The notes under the pieces are model-generated. The model made no database searches. It was not told the origin of the DNA and saw nothing but the letters and a program-made list of their open reading frames with translations. Made by a program: the position numbers and the translations under genes. Below, piece by piece: positions 24,324 through 37,506 of a DNA stretch of 64,000 nt. Within the stretch, counting starts at the first letter, position 1. The number at the start of each line of letters is the position of its first letter. This DNA is from Sipunculus nudus (lineage: Eukaryota > Annelida > Sipuncula > Golfingiida > Sipunculidae): positions 19,121,839 to 19,185,838 of the forward strand of contig CM049316.1 in assembly GCA_026874595.1 (NCBI GenBank), given 5' to 3'.

Positions 24324-26078
24324 ATGATGACTGATAAGAGTTTAGTTTGCTTGTCGGAAATCCTCTTATTCTCCACCATTTGTTTCGTCAAATTTGGGGA
24401 GACCAGAATCATATCCGGGCAGATCGACACCCCTGATGAATGGACCGGCTTCCTCATGTCCGCCTATAACCAAAGCGGGGGATTTCAACTGGACATTGAC
24501 TATCTAACTTTCAACATGAAAGGTGAAAGGGAATGCACCATCGGTACAGTTCTGATGCGGTGGTACTGTTATGATGATCAAGATATTTCAAAAAACTATT
24601 TAACATGTGGGAATATCAGTCAGGACTCCACGCTAGAGCACGTAATCGCCAAAACCTACTTCCCTATGGAATTGTTCAGACCACAGAAGAGGAATGCTTT
24701 TGTCGTAAAGTTATAGTTGCTCCATCCGTGGCTCGACGCAGCCACCTTTACATTGGTTTCGACGGGTGTAAATTTCGTCGGTCCATAAAGTTCAACTACT
24801 CAATCAATTTTCGCTACTTCAGTTACAAATGCGTGGTTCAAAAAGAGACATTTCCATGTAAAGTTGCTGGAGTTGTAGATAAATACATGAGAGACAATGA
24901 GACCGACAGAGAGTCTGTCCATTTTCTTACTGATTATGACGTCAATATGTTCGTGTCAGACGTATTGACAAAGAAGGACATCATGTTATCAATACACCGT
25001 GGACGCCCTCTGTCGGTTTAAATACCCCAGCTGTCCGGGTGAAAAGACGAGAAGAATATGTCAGGAGGTATGCTATGATTTTGCAAAAGGCTGCGGTGCT
25101 CTAATCAGCAAGCTTGGACTTCTTCCCGATCTTGGAGGGCTTTGTCCGCTCTTGCTTCCAAAGCGACGCCAGAATGTGTCCTGTTTGGATAAGAAAGTGT
25201 CCTGCTGGGATAAGACAATGTCCTGTTGGGATAAGAAAGTGGACTGCGGAGCACCTCCAGTGGTGAGCAATGCATTATATACCGTCCACTGGTATGAAAG
25301 GACTTATTATCTTGAATATGTATGTGAAGATAACTACTACATCAAAGGAGGCTCCAGGGTTAACTGTACTCTGTCGGGGAAATGGAATGAATTGGTTCCC
25401 GTCTGCGTAAAGAAGAAAAAACTACCTGTGACAAGCATTGTTATATCGAGCATCGCCGTGTTCCTCCTCAATATCATATTTGTAGCACTTGTCGTTTACA
25501 GGAAAGAAGTGTTGGCTGTGTTATATGTCAGGATTGGTTGTACCATCGGCCGCCCTTTTGAAAGCCCAATGCCGTATGCCGCTTATATCATTTCCGAGGG
25601 CGAAGAAGCAGATTCATTTGTGGAGACTGTTTTGTTACCGGCACTGGAGGAGAAGCATTGCTTCAGAGTATTGGCAAATATCCGGGATGGTCTTCTGGGA
25701 GTTCCTCTGCAGGAGGATTGCTACAGTGACATGAAGAAGTGCTCTCGTGCTGTGTTTGTTGTTAATAATGACTTCTTGGAATGTCCCTCGTTGTTACATC
25801 TGTTTCAACAAGCGGAGGAGTTCGAGAAAAGACAGAAGGGATTCAGAGTTGTGATTCTGATGAATAAAGTAACCAAGAAGACTGATATTGGTAGTAAAGC
25901 ACTCGCTGCCTATATCAAAACTGGTTGCTTTCTGTCTCCGCACAAACGATTCTTCATGGACCGTCTTCTGTACATTCTACCCAGACCTCAACTGAGGCGC
26001 TCTCGGGCTACTGCTTCGGGGGTCCAAGATCCAGAAGATGAGGCTACAGTTTCCCCACTTCTAACAGACCAGGAGTAA
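24324..26078 (+). CDS. TIR-domain receptor with Frizzled-CRD and CCP ectodomain; two frame changes
   Basis: Single large exon. In order: ATG at 24324; hydrophobic signal peptide (LLFSTICFVKFG); an unassigned ectodomain; a Frizzled-type cysteine-rich region ending around 25155 (FKYPSCPG, CQEVCYDFAKGCGALI); three 21-bp repeats (25176-25238); a CCP/sushi module 25239-25406 (VDCGAPPVV, CTLSGKW); a transmembrane helix about 25425-25500; and a cytoplasmic TIR about 25560-25980 (YAAYIISEGEEADSFVE, VLANIRDGLLG, FVVNNDFLECPS). TIR box 2 keeps RD and G but lacks the usual Pro. The frame slips by one near 24663 and slips back near 24980, so the 105-codon middle reads in another frame; the net frame is restored. 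This is either a recent pseudogene, a haplotype variant or assembly error. The TIR suggests adaptor-coupled innate signalling; the ligand is unknown. Confidence 0.75.
25176..25238 (+). repeat. 21-bp coding minisatellite, three units
   Basis: Units 25176-25196, 25197-25217 and 25218-25238 encode VSCLDKK, VSCWDKT and MSCWDKK. They sit in frame between the Frizzled-type region and the CCP module and add three cysteines. Confidence 0.9.
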
Positions 26079-27706
26079 GACGCCATTATGCGTGGTGATT
26101 TTTGTATGTGCACTAAACCTGCTCAGACTGATGATATAAAATTACACTCATTTAGTAGTTTTGTCCGTCAATGTGAACAGTTTAAAACAAATACACTAAC
26201 CGGATTGGGGAGTTTATGAATAATTTAACAAGACTTTCTTCAGGACAAAGCGCTTTCATAAATCTGTAATCTACTCTTACCGAGTAGTTTAATTCATTAT
26301 AATGGGTGGCACTGTATATTGGACAGGTTATTACCTCCGAAAAGGTTATATGTATACTCATGCCTGTTCATTTGTCGGCTTTCCGGTTTGTCAATGAGCA
26401 ATATTGCGAAAAATAATTACTAAACATATTTCACCAGAACGGGAGTACCATTCATTGCTTAAAAAGCTGTCCATAACGACTCGCAGTTTCGAGGGGTAAG
26501 TACTTGGCCTCTGGTTCGTAGTGCCGGCTGCAGTTATTAAGGCTGATGACTGTTACGGATACATATTAATTCCAAGGTTTTACATTTTATGACTGATCAC
26601 ATAATTTTGGGAGCAAAACAGACTAACATCACCTTCTGAATCTCACTAAAATAACACGGAGAGCTCTTACTGGCTCAACAAAATAAAATATTCCTGATAC
26701 AGCAGATCGAGATAATTGATTTTTAAATTACCTTACAGTTAGCTATTTGTGGAGAATGGCTCCATGTCGGTTAAATAGGGCCGTTATCGTGTATCTTGTC
26801 ACTAATCGTTGGTAGTGCCCCTCGCAGAAAAAGTAAAAATCATGATACCTTTCTGAACAATCAAATTGTGTATGCACTTCTGTTATTATATTGCTTTATA
26901 TATGCACTATTGTACTCAATGTTGTGCAAAGCAGGATTCCAGATTTTTTAACATTTGCTAACTGCAACATAGTTCATCATTAACAAATTCAAGAGGTAAT
27001 GACATTAAACATTTTACAATGTTAACCTTGATCGATACAGATGTCATTCCTGCGCCAGGTGACGATATATGTATTATGTTTTACCCTTGGTTATTTGGTT
27101 TGTCTGTGTGCAATTAAACGCAAAATGTTCAGAACAGATTTTGACGTAAAATAAAGCCAAGGAACAATCCGTTATATTTGTGAGTAATGTGTATAAAAAA
27201 TTTTTTTATTTCAAAGGGTTCTACTTCAAGTTTACATTCGCCTATTTCAATATCATAGAGCTATTCAGCGTTATTAAAGTATTATTTCGCCCTTGATTTG
27301 ACCTGAAATGGGGTTGTTGAACCATGTCAAAGATTCCCTGTGTTCCTCTGCAGTTTGATTAGGATCCTGGCGGAGGTTGCGTTCTCTACTCTCTATTTTC
27401 TTTTTAGTTGATGATTTAGTACATGCTATTTCATCGTACATTTTTATTTTCGATTTTTGGTGATCACTAGATTTTTTGATACATTGTTACATTTGAGTAT
27501 TTTGGTGATAACTTGTCGTGTATCGTCGATGAATTTGTATCAGTGATATAATTGAACTTTGCATTTGTATGTTTGGTCACCCCTTATACATTTGCGACTT
27601 ATTCAATAACACATTATAACCAGCGTATATTCAAGTCAGTTATGATAAATTATTGCCGGTGACTTCGTTGACAATATGTAACTGCAATTTGTACTGTGTA
27701 ATTGTT
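26079..27706. other. Intergenic, no gene seen
   Basis: 3' flank of the receptor. An AATAAA-like site lies near 26689. I see no other supported feature. Confidence 0.5.
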
Positions 27707-29178
27707 GCTTGCCGGAAATCTTCGATTTCGGCAAGCATGTTGGTCAGTTGCGTATGTCTGTTTGTCACGATGTTTGTTTGTCAGTACTCTCCTGGCCACA
27801 ATTTTTTAGCAATCAATCTGAAACTTTCAGGGTTGATTGAAAGTCAAAAGTCCTGGTAGCCTATTGTTTTCGGTTGGCATAAGTTAAAGGTCAAGGTCAA
27901 GGTCATCGAAAAACGTCGAAATTTTATTTTCATCATTACTTTGTAACTATTGGTCCTATCTTCACAAACTTAGGTTCATTTTCTTCCTCTGTGTCTTCTT
28001 CATGACATGGTCTTGTCATCTTTGCTCAACTTTGTGTCACTTTGTCTGTCTGTCTGTCAGTTGACCTCAATTTCACCTTCTTGCTGGTGCTTCTGTCTTA
28101 CATATAGCATTCTACAGGCCATAGTTTTGCAAGAATCCTTTTGAACTTGGTGAATCTTATGTCTTACACTACTATCTCAAAATTGATTTTTCATTTTCGG
28201 GATATGGCCGCTAGGGGGCGCTGCACTTAATCTTCATCAACGTATAATTTTGTTGACAATATCTCCGAAACTATACACCTGAATTACATAAACTATAGCT
28301 TAATTTCTTCCCCTGAGTTTTCTCCATAACTAGGTCAAGTCATCTGGCCTCAGCTTTGTGTCACTTTGACAGTATGTCTGTCTATCTGTCAGGCGTCATC
28401 AATTTCGCCTTCTTGCTTGTTCTTGTGTCTAACATATAGCATTCTGCAGGCCACAGTTTTGCAGGAATCCTTTTGAAACTGATACATCTTAAGTCCTACA
28501 CTAAAATCTCGAAAGTGATTTTTCAGTTTCGGAAAATAGCCGCTAGGGGGCACTGCACATGAAACACTAGAACATATCATTTTTTGCCCATATCTCTGAG
28601 ACTTTTAACCTAAATTTCATAAACTGTAGCTTATTTTCTTCCTCTGTTCTCTTCATAACATAGTTAAGTCTTTTTGTCTCTACTTTGTGCCGCTTTGTCA
28701 GTATGTCGGTCACTTCAAAACACTTCAACAATGTTATTTTTCTCATAACTTTGTCCATTCTGGTCCTATCTTCACAAACTTTGGCTCATTTTTTCACCTT
28801 CGTCTTCTACATAACTAAGTCTAGTCAACTGGTCTCAACTTTGTGTCACTTTGTCAATATGTCTGTTTGCAAGTTGTCCTAAATGTTGCCGTCTTGCTGG
28901 TTCTTGCCTCTGTTATAATAGCATTCTATAGGCCACAGTTCACCAGGAATCACTTTGCAACTTTCACCTATCGTATATTGGAACGATTTCGTGAAGCTGT
29001 ATATCTATTTTTAAATAGGTCAAAGTCATGAAAACACGTCAGATTATTATTTCCATCGTAACTGTGTCAATATTGGTCCAAACTTTACAAACAATGGCTC
29101 ATTTTTTCCTCTTTGTCTTCTTTATTGCGTGCTCTCATTATCTGTCTTCCAATCTGGGTCAGAGTGTTTCCGGCAAGC
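27707..29178. mobile_element. Repetitive element with perfect 12-bp inverted ends and a 5' hairpin
   Basis: The ends are GCTTGCCGGAAA (27707-27718) and TTTCCGGCAAGC (29167-29178), exact reverse complements. The left end also pairs with an immediate second arm (to 27738) to form a hairpin around a 3-base loop. The interior is a degenerate tandem array: words such as CTTTGTGTCACTTTGTC, ACATATAGCATTCT and GCCGCTAGGGGGC recur near 28040/28365/28850, 28100/28435 and 28207/28540. No transposase, so a non-autonomous element. Confidence 0.6.
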
Positions 29179-30764
29179 GCGTGACCTATGGTCGTCTTGT
29201 TTGCTGATCACTAAAACCATGATAGACTTTATCAATAAGCAACTTCAAATTACACATGCACATTTTATTTCGAGTTTCTTCAATGTTAATTTTGTAATAA
29301 ATACATCTAGTCACTTAATAAATATTTATTCACTTATCTTCAGTGTTACTGGTGACTTTGTAAATAATATTTTTACTACATTGTTAATATATTGATTTTG
29401 GTAATTGATTACCTTACGTTTCCCACTGTGCTGGGATGTAAATTTTTTAGAACATTATTTTTTTGGAAACTACAAGTTTTAAACAAGGAAGGCTGCTAGC
29501 GGAACCTAGTTTTTTACAAGCAAAAACGTAAAGGGTAATTTTTCACTATTATTGCCTCGTACGCACCACACTCATATCATAATTAGGGACTGTACATACG
29601 TTAAGCTGCATGTGCGTGTGTCTGTCCGTTCCTTATACTTCAGAAAGTGAACAGAGAAATTAAGGCAATGAAGAAGTCGACCAATTGCAGATTCATGAAC
29701 CGTAACCTTGGAAGACATATTTGTAACCTTGCCGATGCACTCTGAATCCCTTGTATGTTAAACAGTATACTCACGTTCCCCCCTTTTTATTATGTTCTAC
29801 ATAAAAATAGAGCATCTGAAACAAATTATAACAATATATGTTGTCAGAAAATATGGAAACGGATTTGATTAGCCATGATAACGCTCTTTTCATTCGTCCT
29901 CTATAGAGGCATTACACTGTTTTTAATAAAGGTAATAAAGCCATGACAAAGTGCTTTTACTTATACGGGGAAAGTGGGATTTCGAAGGCCATGTGACGTT
30001 ATTAATATTAGGAAGTTTATTCTTGAAAAGTTGTCGTTAAGAGTCTCTCGTGTACTTATTGTATCTCTTATTATATGGTTTTAACTGTATAATTATTTAA
30101 AATCGCATTTAAAACCCTGCGGCTGTACTTATTTTTCCTCTATATAACATCTATAAAAACTCTGGTGTATTGGCTTCTTTTGGCAAACCTCACAAATATA
30201 TAAAGGTATGGAATTTGTCATCAGGTCTTATATATCTCCATCTCCCACATACCTGGCCCGAATGCAATGAAACAAACATTACTTCACCAATCAGCCAAAA
30301 ACAAGCATTTAGACACCATGTTTTAATTTGGCCACACATAAAAAAATAAATGAACAACACCCCGTTTTGGCTGAGATTATGTTAAACATTTATAAAACGT
30401 TCTTTGCAGTGCAACCTTGCCAAAGGTCTAGAGCAACCAGGGCTAATGCTTTCAAGTATGAAAATTCGTTCGAGTTATCCCCTGAATAAATAGAATTATA
30501 TAAACACCATGTTTTTATATAATTCATTCATAGACATGGGACTCATGTTAATTTGACCCGGTGAAATTCCACTGCGTACCCCACATGCATTTATTAAAAT
30601 GTATACTTTGATAAAAAATCATTTAAACAGCTTCAATTTGAATACTAATAGGACATTTAGGTCTCCCACCAAAACGCTCCTAATTCCCAATTTACACAAT
30701 TTGACATTGACACAATATAAATCTAGTCCATGTGTCTGTCTAATTATTTCTAAACTAAACCACC
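29179..30764. other. Intergenic, no gene seen; GGACT promoter expected at the 3' end
   Basis: AT-rich. I could not identify a TATA box or first exon with confidence. Confidence 0.4.
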
Positions 30765-32143
30765 ATGCATTACTTGTTCGTGTATGGGACGCTTCAGCGT
30801 GGAAGAACGAATGAATATGTTTTCATGGACAGGAGCAATGGCTTGGCAAATTTCATCAGCGCAGCCAGAACCTCGGAACGATACCCCTTGCTCGTAGTGG
30901 GTCAGTTTAAGTCTCCGATCATGCTGAATGCTCCCGGTCACGGAAAGGTAAGCATGCAATATACACACAATATGAGATAACGGGCGGACCCAGGGATTTT
31001 TAAGGTTAAAAAGGTGTTTACACACATATTTAACACCCAAAAATAAATGGATCGTGTCTGTCATTTTGTACAGGGTATGACTGACTGAACTGAATTTATA
31101 AGACGAGCCTGATGAATATATGATGTTGCCGCGGGGGGGGGGGGGGATTGTTTTTTGTCCGAAGCCCTCCCAGCTCTCTCGACTCGGCTAATAAATCAAG
31201 TTATAAGCTTGAAGTGATGAAGGTTATCAAAGGGGCGGATCAAGGATCAGTTTTGGAATAGGAGGGGTATTAACCAGGAAGATTATTAAGAAAAGCTGAA
31301 AAAGACCATCAGGTCCGGGCAAAAGTATATAGCCGCAAACATTCGGTTTGAAACTCTTAAAATTGTTGCAGCGGCTGAGAGGACCCCCCCCCCCCCCCGA
31401 TCCGCTCCTGCTCTAGTCGAGCGAACACGCCATCCACCAGAAAGAGGCTAGCCTAGCCTAATTGATTTATATTATATGTACAAAAGAACTTAAACGGCCA
31501 GGTCTGGTAAAGTAAATGATTGGCAGCACTCATCCGCAGCACTGAGCAATGGGAAGCTTGTTAGGACCGCCAGTCGTTATTTTGACGTCTTTTTCACTTC
31601 TTCCAATTTCTTTGACATTGAGGGCATCATTACGTTTACTCAATATAGCCTATTGACGTGAGAGGTACCTAACCAAAAGTTCTGAATTAATTTAAATGAA
31701 ATCTTGTTGGCGAGTGGCGCATCCTATTTTTTAAGATGATGTTCGGAAAAACGCAAAAAGACAAGCAAAAATTGGCGAATTTCGATTGATCTGGATTCAG
31801 CTCAGCATATTAATTGCACCGATCCGTCCAAATATTTATATTTCTCTTTTTTCACCCATGGTCCATCCAGTGGCACAACCAGGGGCGTCAATATAGGGGA
31901 TGGGGGTATATATACCCCCTACGTTTTGGCAACGGGGGATGGTCAATGTAATCATACCCCTCTCCACTTTTCAGAGAATAATTTTATAACATTGCAAATG
32001 AAATATATAAATAAATAGAATTAAAGAATGGATCCATTTACTAAACAATGTTATATTAAGCTAAACCTTGCTTAAAATTCAAAACATGACTTATTTTCTG
32101 AAGCCTTATAACTATTTGAACTATGATTAAGTATATATATTAA

Positions 32144-32208
<65 letters not shown>

Positions 32209-32651
32209 TAATATGTCACTCAGGGACGCTGAAAAAAGGTATATATTTTTGTTTGTGTGTGTGTGTATACAAAGTCACCCCTCCACCCTGAAAATTGACG
32301 CCACTGGGCCCATCGACAAAAAGATATGTTTCGGACACACACACACACACACACACACGGAAGATAACATATCCACCTAGCTATCACCTCCGTAAGGTAA
32401 TGAGGCAGACTAAACTTAATCGAAGATAATATATGGTTCTCGCTTAATAATAAAAATCCCTTATCCTTAAATCAAGCGTGCCCTCGTCTGACCGAATGAA
32501 GCAAACTTGAGTTTTAACACACATGAAGTCTAAATGAGTTGGGTACCATCCTACCGTGGCAAACACGGTAACGGGCAGACCTAGGGTCAGTTCAGACTTT
32601 TTAAACTTCTATTTCATTACAAATCAGGTTTTCGGAGACATTAATATTATG

Positions 32652-32701
<50 letters not shown>

Positions 32702-33453
32702 CAAATATTTTGGTAACAAGTAATTTCACTTGCCAATGCGTGGACAAACACTACGTGACTGATGTGTAAACTAAGCGAGTTATTGTCGACTTCTGACAAG
32801 CGATATTATAGGTCAGAATCGGAACATGTACTTATCAATTCAACTGGATACGGCTCAGTACCAGAACTTTCAATTCATTTTACACGATTAAATTATTATA
32901 TTTATATATCTAATAATTTCAAATAATGCATGTTTTCCTTAAATTTAATTTAGGTGCATAACTGTCCCCCTAGACAACGGTCTGGTAAAGTGCTTTACTT
33001 TCTTGAGAAGAAAGAGCCTTCCCACTATAAACTATTACATATTAATCTACAAATTATTTAGAAAATGATTGTCTAATGATGTTGTATATAATCATAAGTA
33101 TATTCTGATTGTTCCAGCACGTAATTGGCGAGGTTTACGAAGTGGATGAGGGGATGCTTGCCCTCTGCGACTACATCGAGAATCACCCAAACTGTTACAG
33201 AAGAACAAATATTAAAGTCACATTCATCCCTGATAGAGAGAAGGCCGGGAAGGAAGATCCGGAAGTGACGTCATCAGGGGAGGATAAGACCCCTGTAGAG
33301 GCCATGGCGTACTTGGTGTGTAACTTCCGCCCCGACATACAGAATAGAGAGTGTTTGGATGAATATAAAATGGCGGGTGGCAGCACACGTAAATATTCTT
33401 TGAAAGAATTACATGATGACATCAGAAAGGAAATATTCGAACAAAAAAAGTAG
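30765..33453 (+). CDS. GGACT: Gamma-glutamylaminecyclotransferase (GGACT, AIG2-like)
   Basis: Two exons, 30765-30947 and 33118-33453 (stop TAG), joined phase 0 at GGAAAG|GTAAGC and TTCCAG|CAC, giving 172 residues against about 153 in the human enzyme. The N-terminus MHYLFVYGTLQRGRTNEYVF is the AIG2-like substrate-binding signature. GEVYEVDEGML and DYIENHPNCYRR follow; the Glu in YIEN is residue 82, the same number as the catalytic Glu82 of human GGACT. The family splits gamma-glutamyl-epsilon-lysine from transglutaminase cross-link breakdown into 5-oxoproline and lysine in the cytosol. The extra residues are a charged loop (about 100-120). The 2.2-kb intron carries three repeats. AATAAA at 33621-33626 is the likely poly(A) signal. 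Confidence 0.9.
30984..31146. repeat. Half copy of the poly-G/C MITE family
   Basis: Starts GGGCGGACCCAGGG and ends in a run of about 15 G (31132-31146), as in the left halves of the complete copies. No matching right end. Confidence 0.4.
31231..31409. mobile_element. MITE with GGGGCGGATC-type ends and internal poly-C, copy 1
   Basis: AGGGGCGGATC (31231-31241) and GATCCGCTCCT (31399-31409) are inverted repeats with one mismatch. A C run lies just inside the right end (31384-31398). 179 bp, non-coding, in the GGACT intron. Confidence 0.6.
31867..32307. mobile_element. MITE-like element with CCAGTGGC...GTCAAT ends, split by AT tract
   Basis: Left end CCAGTGGC with GGCGTCAAT shortly inside; right end ATTGACGCCACTGG. 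Inverted relation, with a small insertion in the left arm. It contains an AT tract (about 32149-32206) and a GT tract. Confidence 0.45.
32655..32699. repeat. AT microsatellite
   Basis: Pure AT dinucleotide tract in the GGACT intron. Confidence 0.95.
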
Positions 33454-34076
33454 TTGGTACCGGTTTCACACTGTATGTGCAAAAACGACCCCAAACCTAG
33501 TGAATACCGATACACAAAACGTAGATCATACATGTTTCACACAGTTCATGCAATAACGGCCCCAAACATAAAACGTTTTACAAAGCTTGACAGAAGATGC
33601 CTTCGAAAAGTTTCAGAAACAATAAAACCATAGCATGGGAACATGTTATGACTAATAGGTTTGGTCAAATCAACCGACAGGAACCTAGGTTTAAGAACGG
33701 GGCTTAAGATATACATCCATGTAGTTGCATTTCAAAAATAAAATATCTACGTAGCCGTGTCTTGTTTATTCTAAAGAAAGATTAAATGTTTACTTCAACA
33801 CTTATACTAGGGCGGTTTGAAATGCCTCCTCAATGCTTCGCAACCGTTTTTGAAAGGAAGTTATGTTTTTACCCCTGCTTTTTTGTTTCCTTTTTGCTGT
33901 TTGTAAGCAGGTTAAAAACTTATTTAATGTTGGTGCGGATCCTAATTAAGAGGCTATTCAGTAGCATTGTCTGTCATAACCGAGGCTGAGTTCCATTCAG
34001 CACATCCATTGAACTTACGCAAAAATCTGAATCCTCAATAAGCATAACAAGTGAAGTGTTCGTTGCTTGTAGGTAT
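33454..34076. other. 3' flank of GGACT, no further gene
   Basis: AATAAA signals near 33621 and 33739; nothing else supported. Confidence 0.5.
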
Positions 34077-34545
34077 TTACATTTTATTTTATTTTATTTA
34101 CATTATGTTTATACAGGGAAAACCAATCAGTTTAAATTAAACTGGTCTTACTTGGTGCCCTGTATCAGTACATATAAAACATACAATGACTAAACTATCA
34201 ATACAATGCATAAAATAATACCATGACTAAAAATATAAACATGAACATATGGACTCAAATCATAAAAGCATATTAAGAGAGTTAAGAAAGTATATCAATA
34301 TATACATCTATAGACAGAAAGAGTAAACTAAAATATCACATTAGATCAGTATATATATACATGCAAATATGCGAGGCATACGAACCAATAATATTACAAT
34401 AATCTCTAGCATTTATGGACCTGATCATTGTTAGATTCAGTTAAATACGTATGAAATTAATTTACAGTTATTGTATGATCTATGAAATGATAGAAGAATA
34501 AGTGCTACATGTATAAAACGCAAATTTATGCAAATATAACATGTG

Positions 34546-37506
34546 TCATATAGAACATACAGTTGCTAAAATTTCCAATTTGAGTCGTCTCTTAAAAGAT
34601 GCACAAGTTATGGCTGACTTAGATTCATTTGATAAACTATTCCATATTTTTGGCCCCATATATAGTAAAGATTTTTTCAGATAGTTTGTTCTAGGTTTAG
34701 GAACGACTAAATCATTGCTCACAGCAGCTTCATTGACAAAGTGAAAATTATTCTCTTGTAAACCAGGAGCTATTGAACAAACACATTCATACATAAGTAC
34801 TGCAACAGAATACATATAGCGTTGACGTATATTCAACCAACCCAGTTCATTTACTATGGTTATAGAATCAACATTTCTGTCATAGTTTTTGGATATAATG
34901 TGGGCAGCTCTGTTTTGTATTTTCTGTACTGTATCATTGGTAGACAATAATGAACAACCCCAAATGCTTAGGGCATAGTCAATATGAGGCTGAATTATAG
35001 TTGCATAAACCTTAGTAAGAGATTGCATAGACGGATAGCTTGATATTCGGTAAAGAACTCCTATCTTTTGAGATAGTTTTTTGGATAGAGAGTGAACATG
35101 TGGTTTCCAGGATAAATTAGCATCTATTATAACGCCAAGTAGATTAATCTTATTAGAACAAAGTAATGTTGTATCTAATATTGATATCTTGAGTTTGTGA
35201 GCAGCAATATGAAGATTTCCAAGTAGCATAACATTAGATTTATTATAATTCAGAGTAAGCAGGTTTTCGTCGTACCAGGTGGTCACTTGATTTACTACTC
35301 GCTGTAATTTAATCTCAGCTTCTACAACATTTTTACCATGGCAATATACAGTGACATCATCAGCGTACATTACAATACCATCAGTATTTAGCACATTTGG
35401 AAGATCATTTATATATATCAAAAATAGAATTGGGCCGAGAACCGTACCCTGAGGAACACCTACATTAACAACAGCAGCATTGGATAGATTGTTATTGTAT
35501 TTTACGATCTGTAGGCGATCATGGAGGTTAGATTGAAACCAGGCAACTGTTTTCTTATCAAAACCAAAAACGAACAACTTTTCCAATAATCTTTTATGAT
35601 TTATGGTATCAAATCCTTTGGTTAGGTCGAAAAAACAAGCAGCAGTAACTTTACCCTGATCCATAGTTTTATATACGTCATTTGAAAATTTACTAAGAGC
35701 CGTTACAGTAGATTTTCCAGGCAGATATGCGTGCTGACTTTCTGAAATATTATTGCTATTTATGATAAACCTGATTAGTTGCCTTTGTACAGCTTTTTCA
35801 AATAGTTTCGCAACGTGAGGTATTATTGATATGGGTCTGTAATTACTCTTATTTGCTTTATCGCCTTTTCCTTTATATACTGGAGTAAATCGAGCTGTTT
35901 TCCAGTCAAGCGGGTACGTGGCGTTATATAGTGATAGATTAAATAGATAACATAACATAGGACTAATGAGCTGCGAAGCCATTTGGAGTAATGTGATGTC
36001 CATATCGATTATATCCAGAGTTTGTTTAGGTGGAAGTGCAAGTAAATCTTTCTGTATATCCTGCGATAGTAATATAGAAAATTTGAAACGGGACTCTGTA
36101 ATATTCAACGACCGAACTGGGCGGGTTTCGGATGCCTTAAAATTTACCGCTAATATATCACCTGCGGTACTGAAATACTCATTAAACTCTTCACATGATA
36201 TATCGCAATCTCCATGTTAAGCTGATGAGGAACCAGGTAATACTTTTTTAAGAGCGCTCCACATACCTTTGATATTATTATAGTTAATATCGATGTTATG
36301 TCTGAAATAAGCAGTTTTCGTAGATCTTATAAGCGTAGTTACCATGTTTCTCATTCTTCTATACTTAAAGAAGAGAATGTGAGATTTGTGTTTTACAGCG
36401 CATCTGTGTAATCTGTCCCTGAGCTTTATCATGCTACGGATTTGCGGTGTCATCCAAGGGTTATCTCTATGTTTTACCCTACGAGACCATATGGGCGCAT
36501 GTTTATTACAGATATTTAGGAACTCAGTTTTCCAGCTGTTCCATGCAACTTCGATATTAGATTCATAGAAAACGTTCTGTAGTATAACAGATGAGGCGAT
36601 ATCATTTCGGTAATTCTCTAGATTAAATTTGCTAAAGTTTCTAGATTTTATTGTTATGACATTTCTATTAATATTTTTAAATGATAGTACTGTGTAAACT
36701 AAATAGTGGTCACTCAAAGAGATTGGTAACACATCCGTAGTTATATGTCTCTCGGGAATGTTCGAGTAGACTAAATCTATCACTGTTGATGAGGTTACAG
36801 TTTCTCTGGTTGGAGACTTCACTAACTGCTTAAGTTGGAAATTGCATAGCCACTGGTCAAAGACACTTGTCAAAGTTCCTGTTTTACTTAGATCGATATT
36901 AAAATCTCCAAGAATGACTACTGGTACATGGTATTTTAGCGATTCCTCAATAAGATCAGTGATTTTACTTAATAAGCATGTATCAGAAGATGGTGGTCTA
37001 TATATTAAAGCAACAATAATATTGCGTTCAGCATACTTTACCTTTACAAAGATAGCTTCAGTATTGACTGATTGTAATTCATCACATAAAACCGGATTCA
37101 AAGTATCATCAACATACAAGGCGACCCCCCCTCCGTGGCGATCTCGATCTCGCCTGAAGATTTGGTACCCAGGAATGTTAATTTCATCATTGGTTATATC
37201 TTCACACAACCATGTTTCATTTACTGATATGACTTTTGCGTTACACCTTAAAGCAATATCTTGGAATTCATCAAATTTTGGTAAGATACTTCTAATATTA
37301 AGGTGTATAAAACGGGTCTGCTTGTTATTAGATACATTTAATAGTTTGATTGGATCAGTTGGATTCTCAACTATTTGATCGACTTTGTCAATATTAGTGA
37401 GAGCCATCGTGTCAACATGGGATTCGGGAGAAAATTCTCTGACATTTGTATTTATTATCTCGATCTTGGGGAGTGATCTTTGTGAAAATTTCTGTATGAT
37501 TCCCAT
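34546..37506 (-). pseudogene. LINE ORF2: endonuclease plus reverse transcriptase, one nonsense codon
   Basis: Single frame from 37506 to 34546, broken only by TAA at 36217-36219 between the two domains. Endonuclease (429 codons): NETWL, GGGVALYVDD, VVILGDFNIDLS, SDHYLVY. Reverse transcriptase (520 codons): YRPISIIPHVAKLFEKAV, FFDLTKGFDTINH, GVPQGTVLGPILFLIYINDL and the catalytic YADD (35356-35367). All catalytic acids are present, so the element would be enzymatically intact apart from the one stop. Confidence 0.88.

Noticed and set aside
36842-37378. 178-codon open frame on the plus strand
   Set aside because: Antisense shadow of the LINE endonuclease domain.
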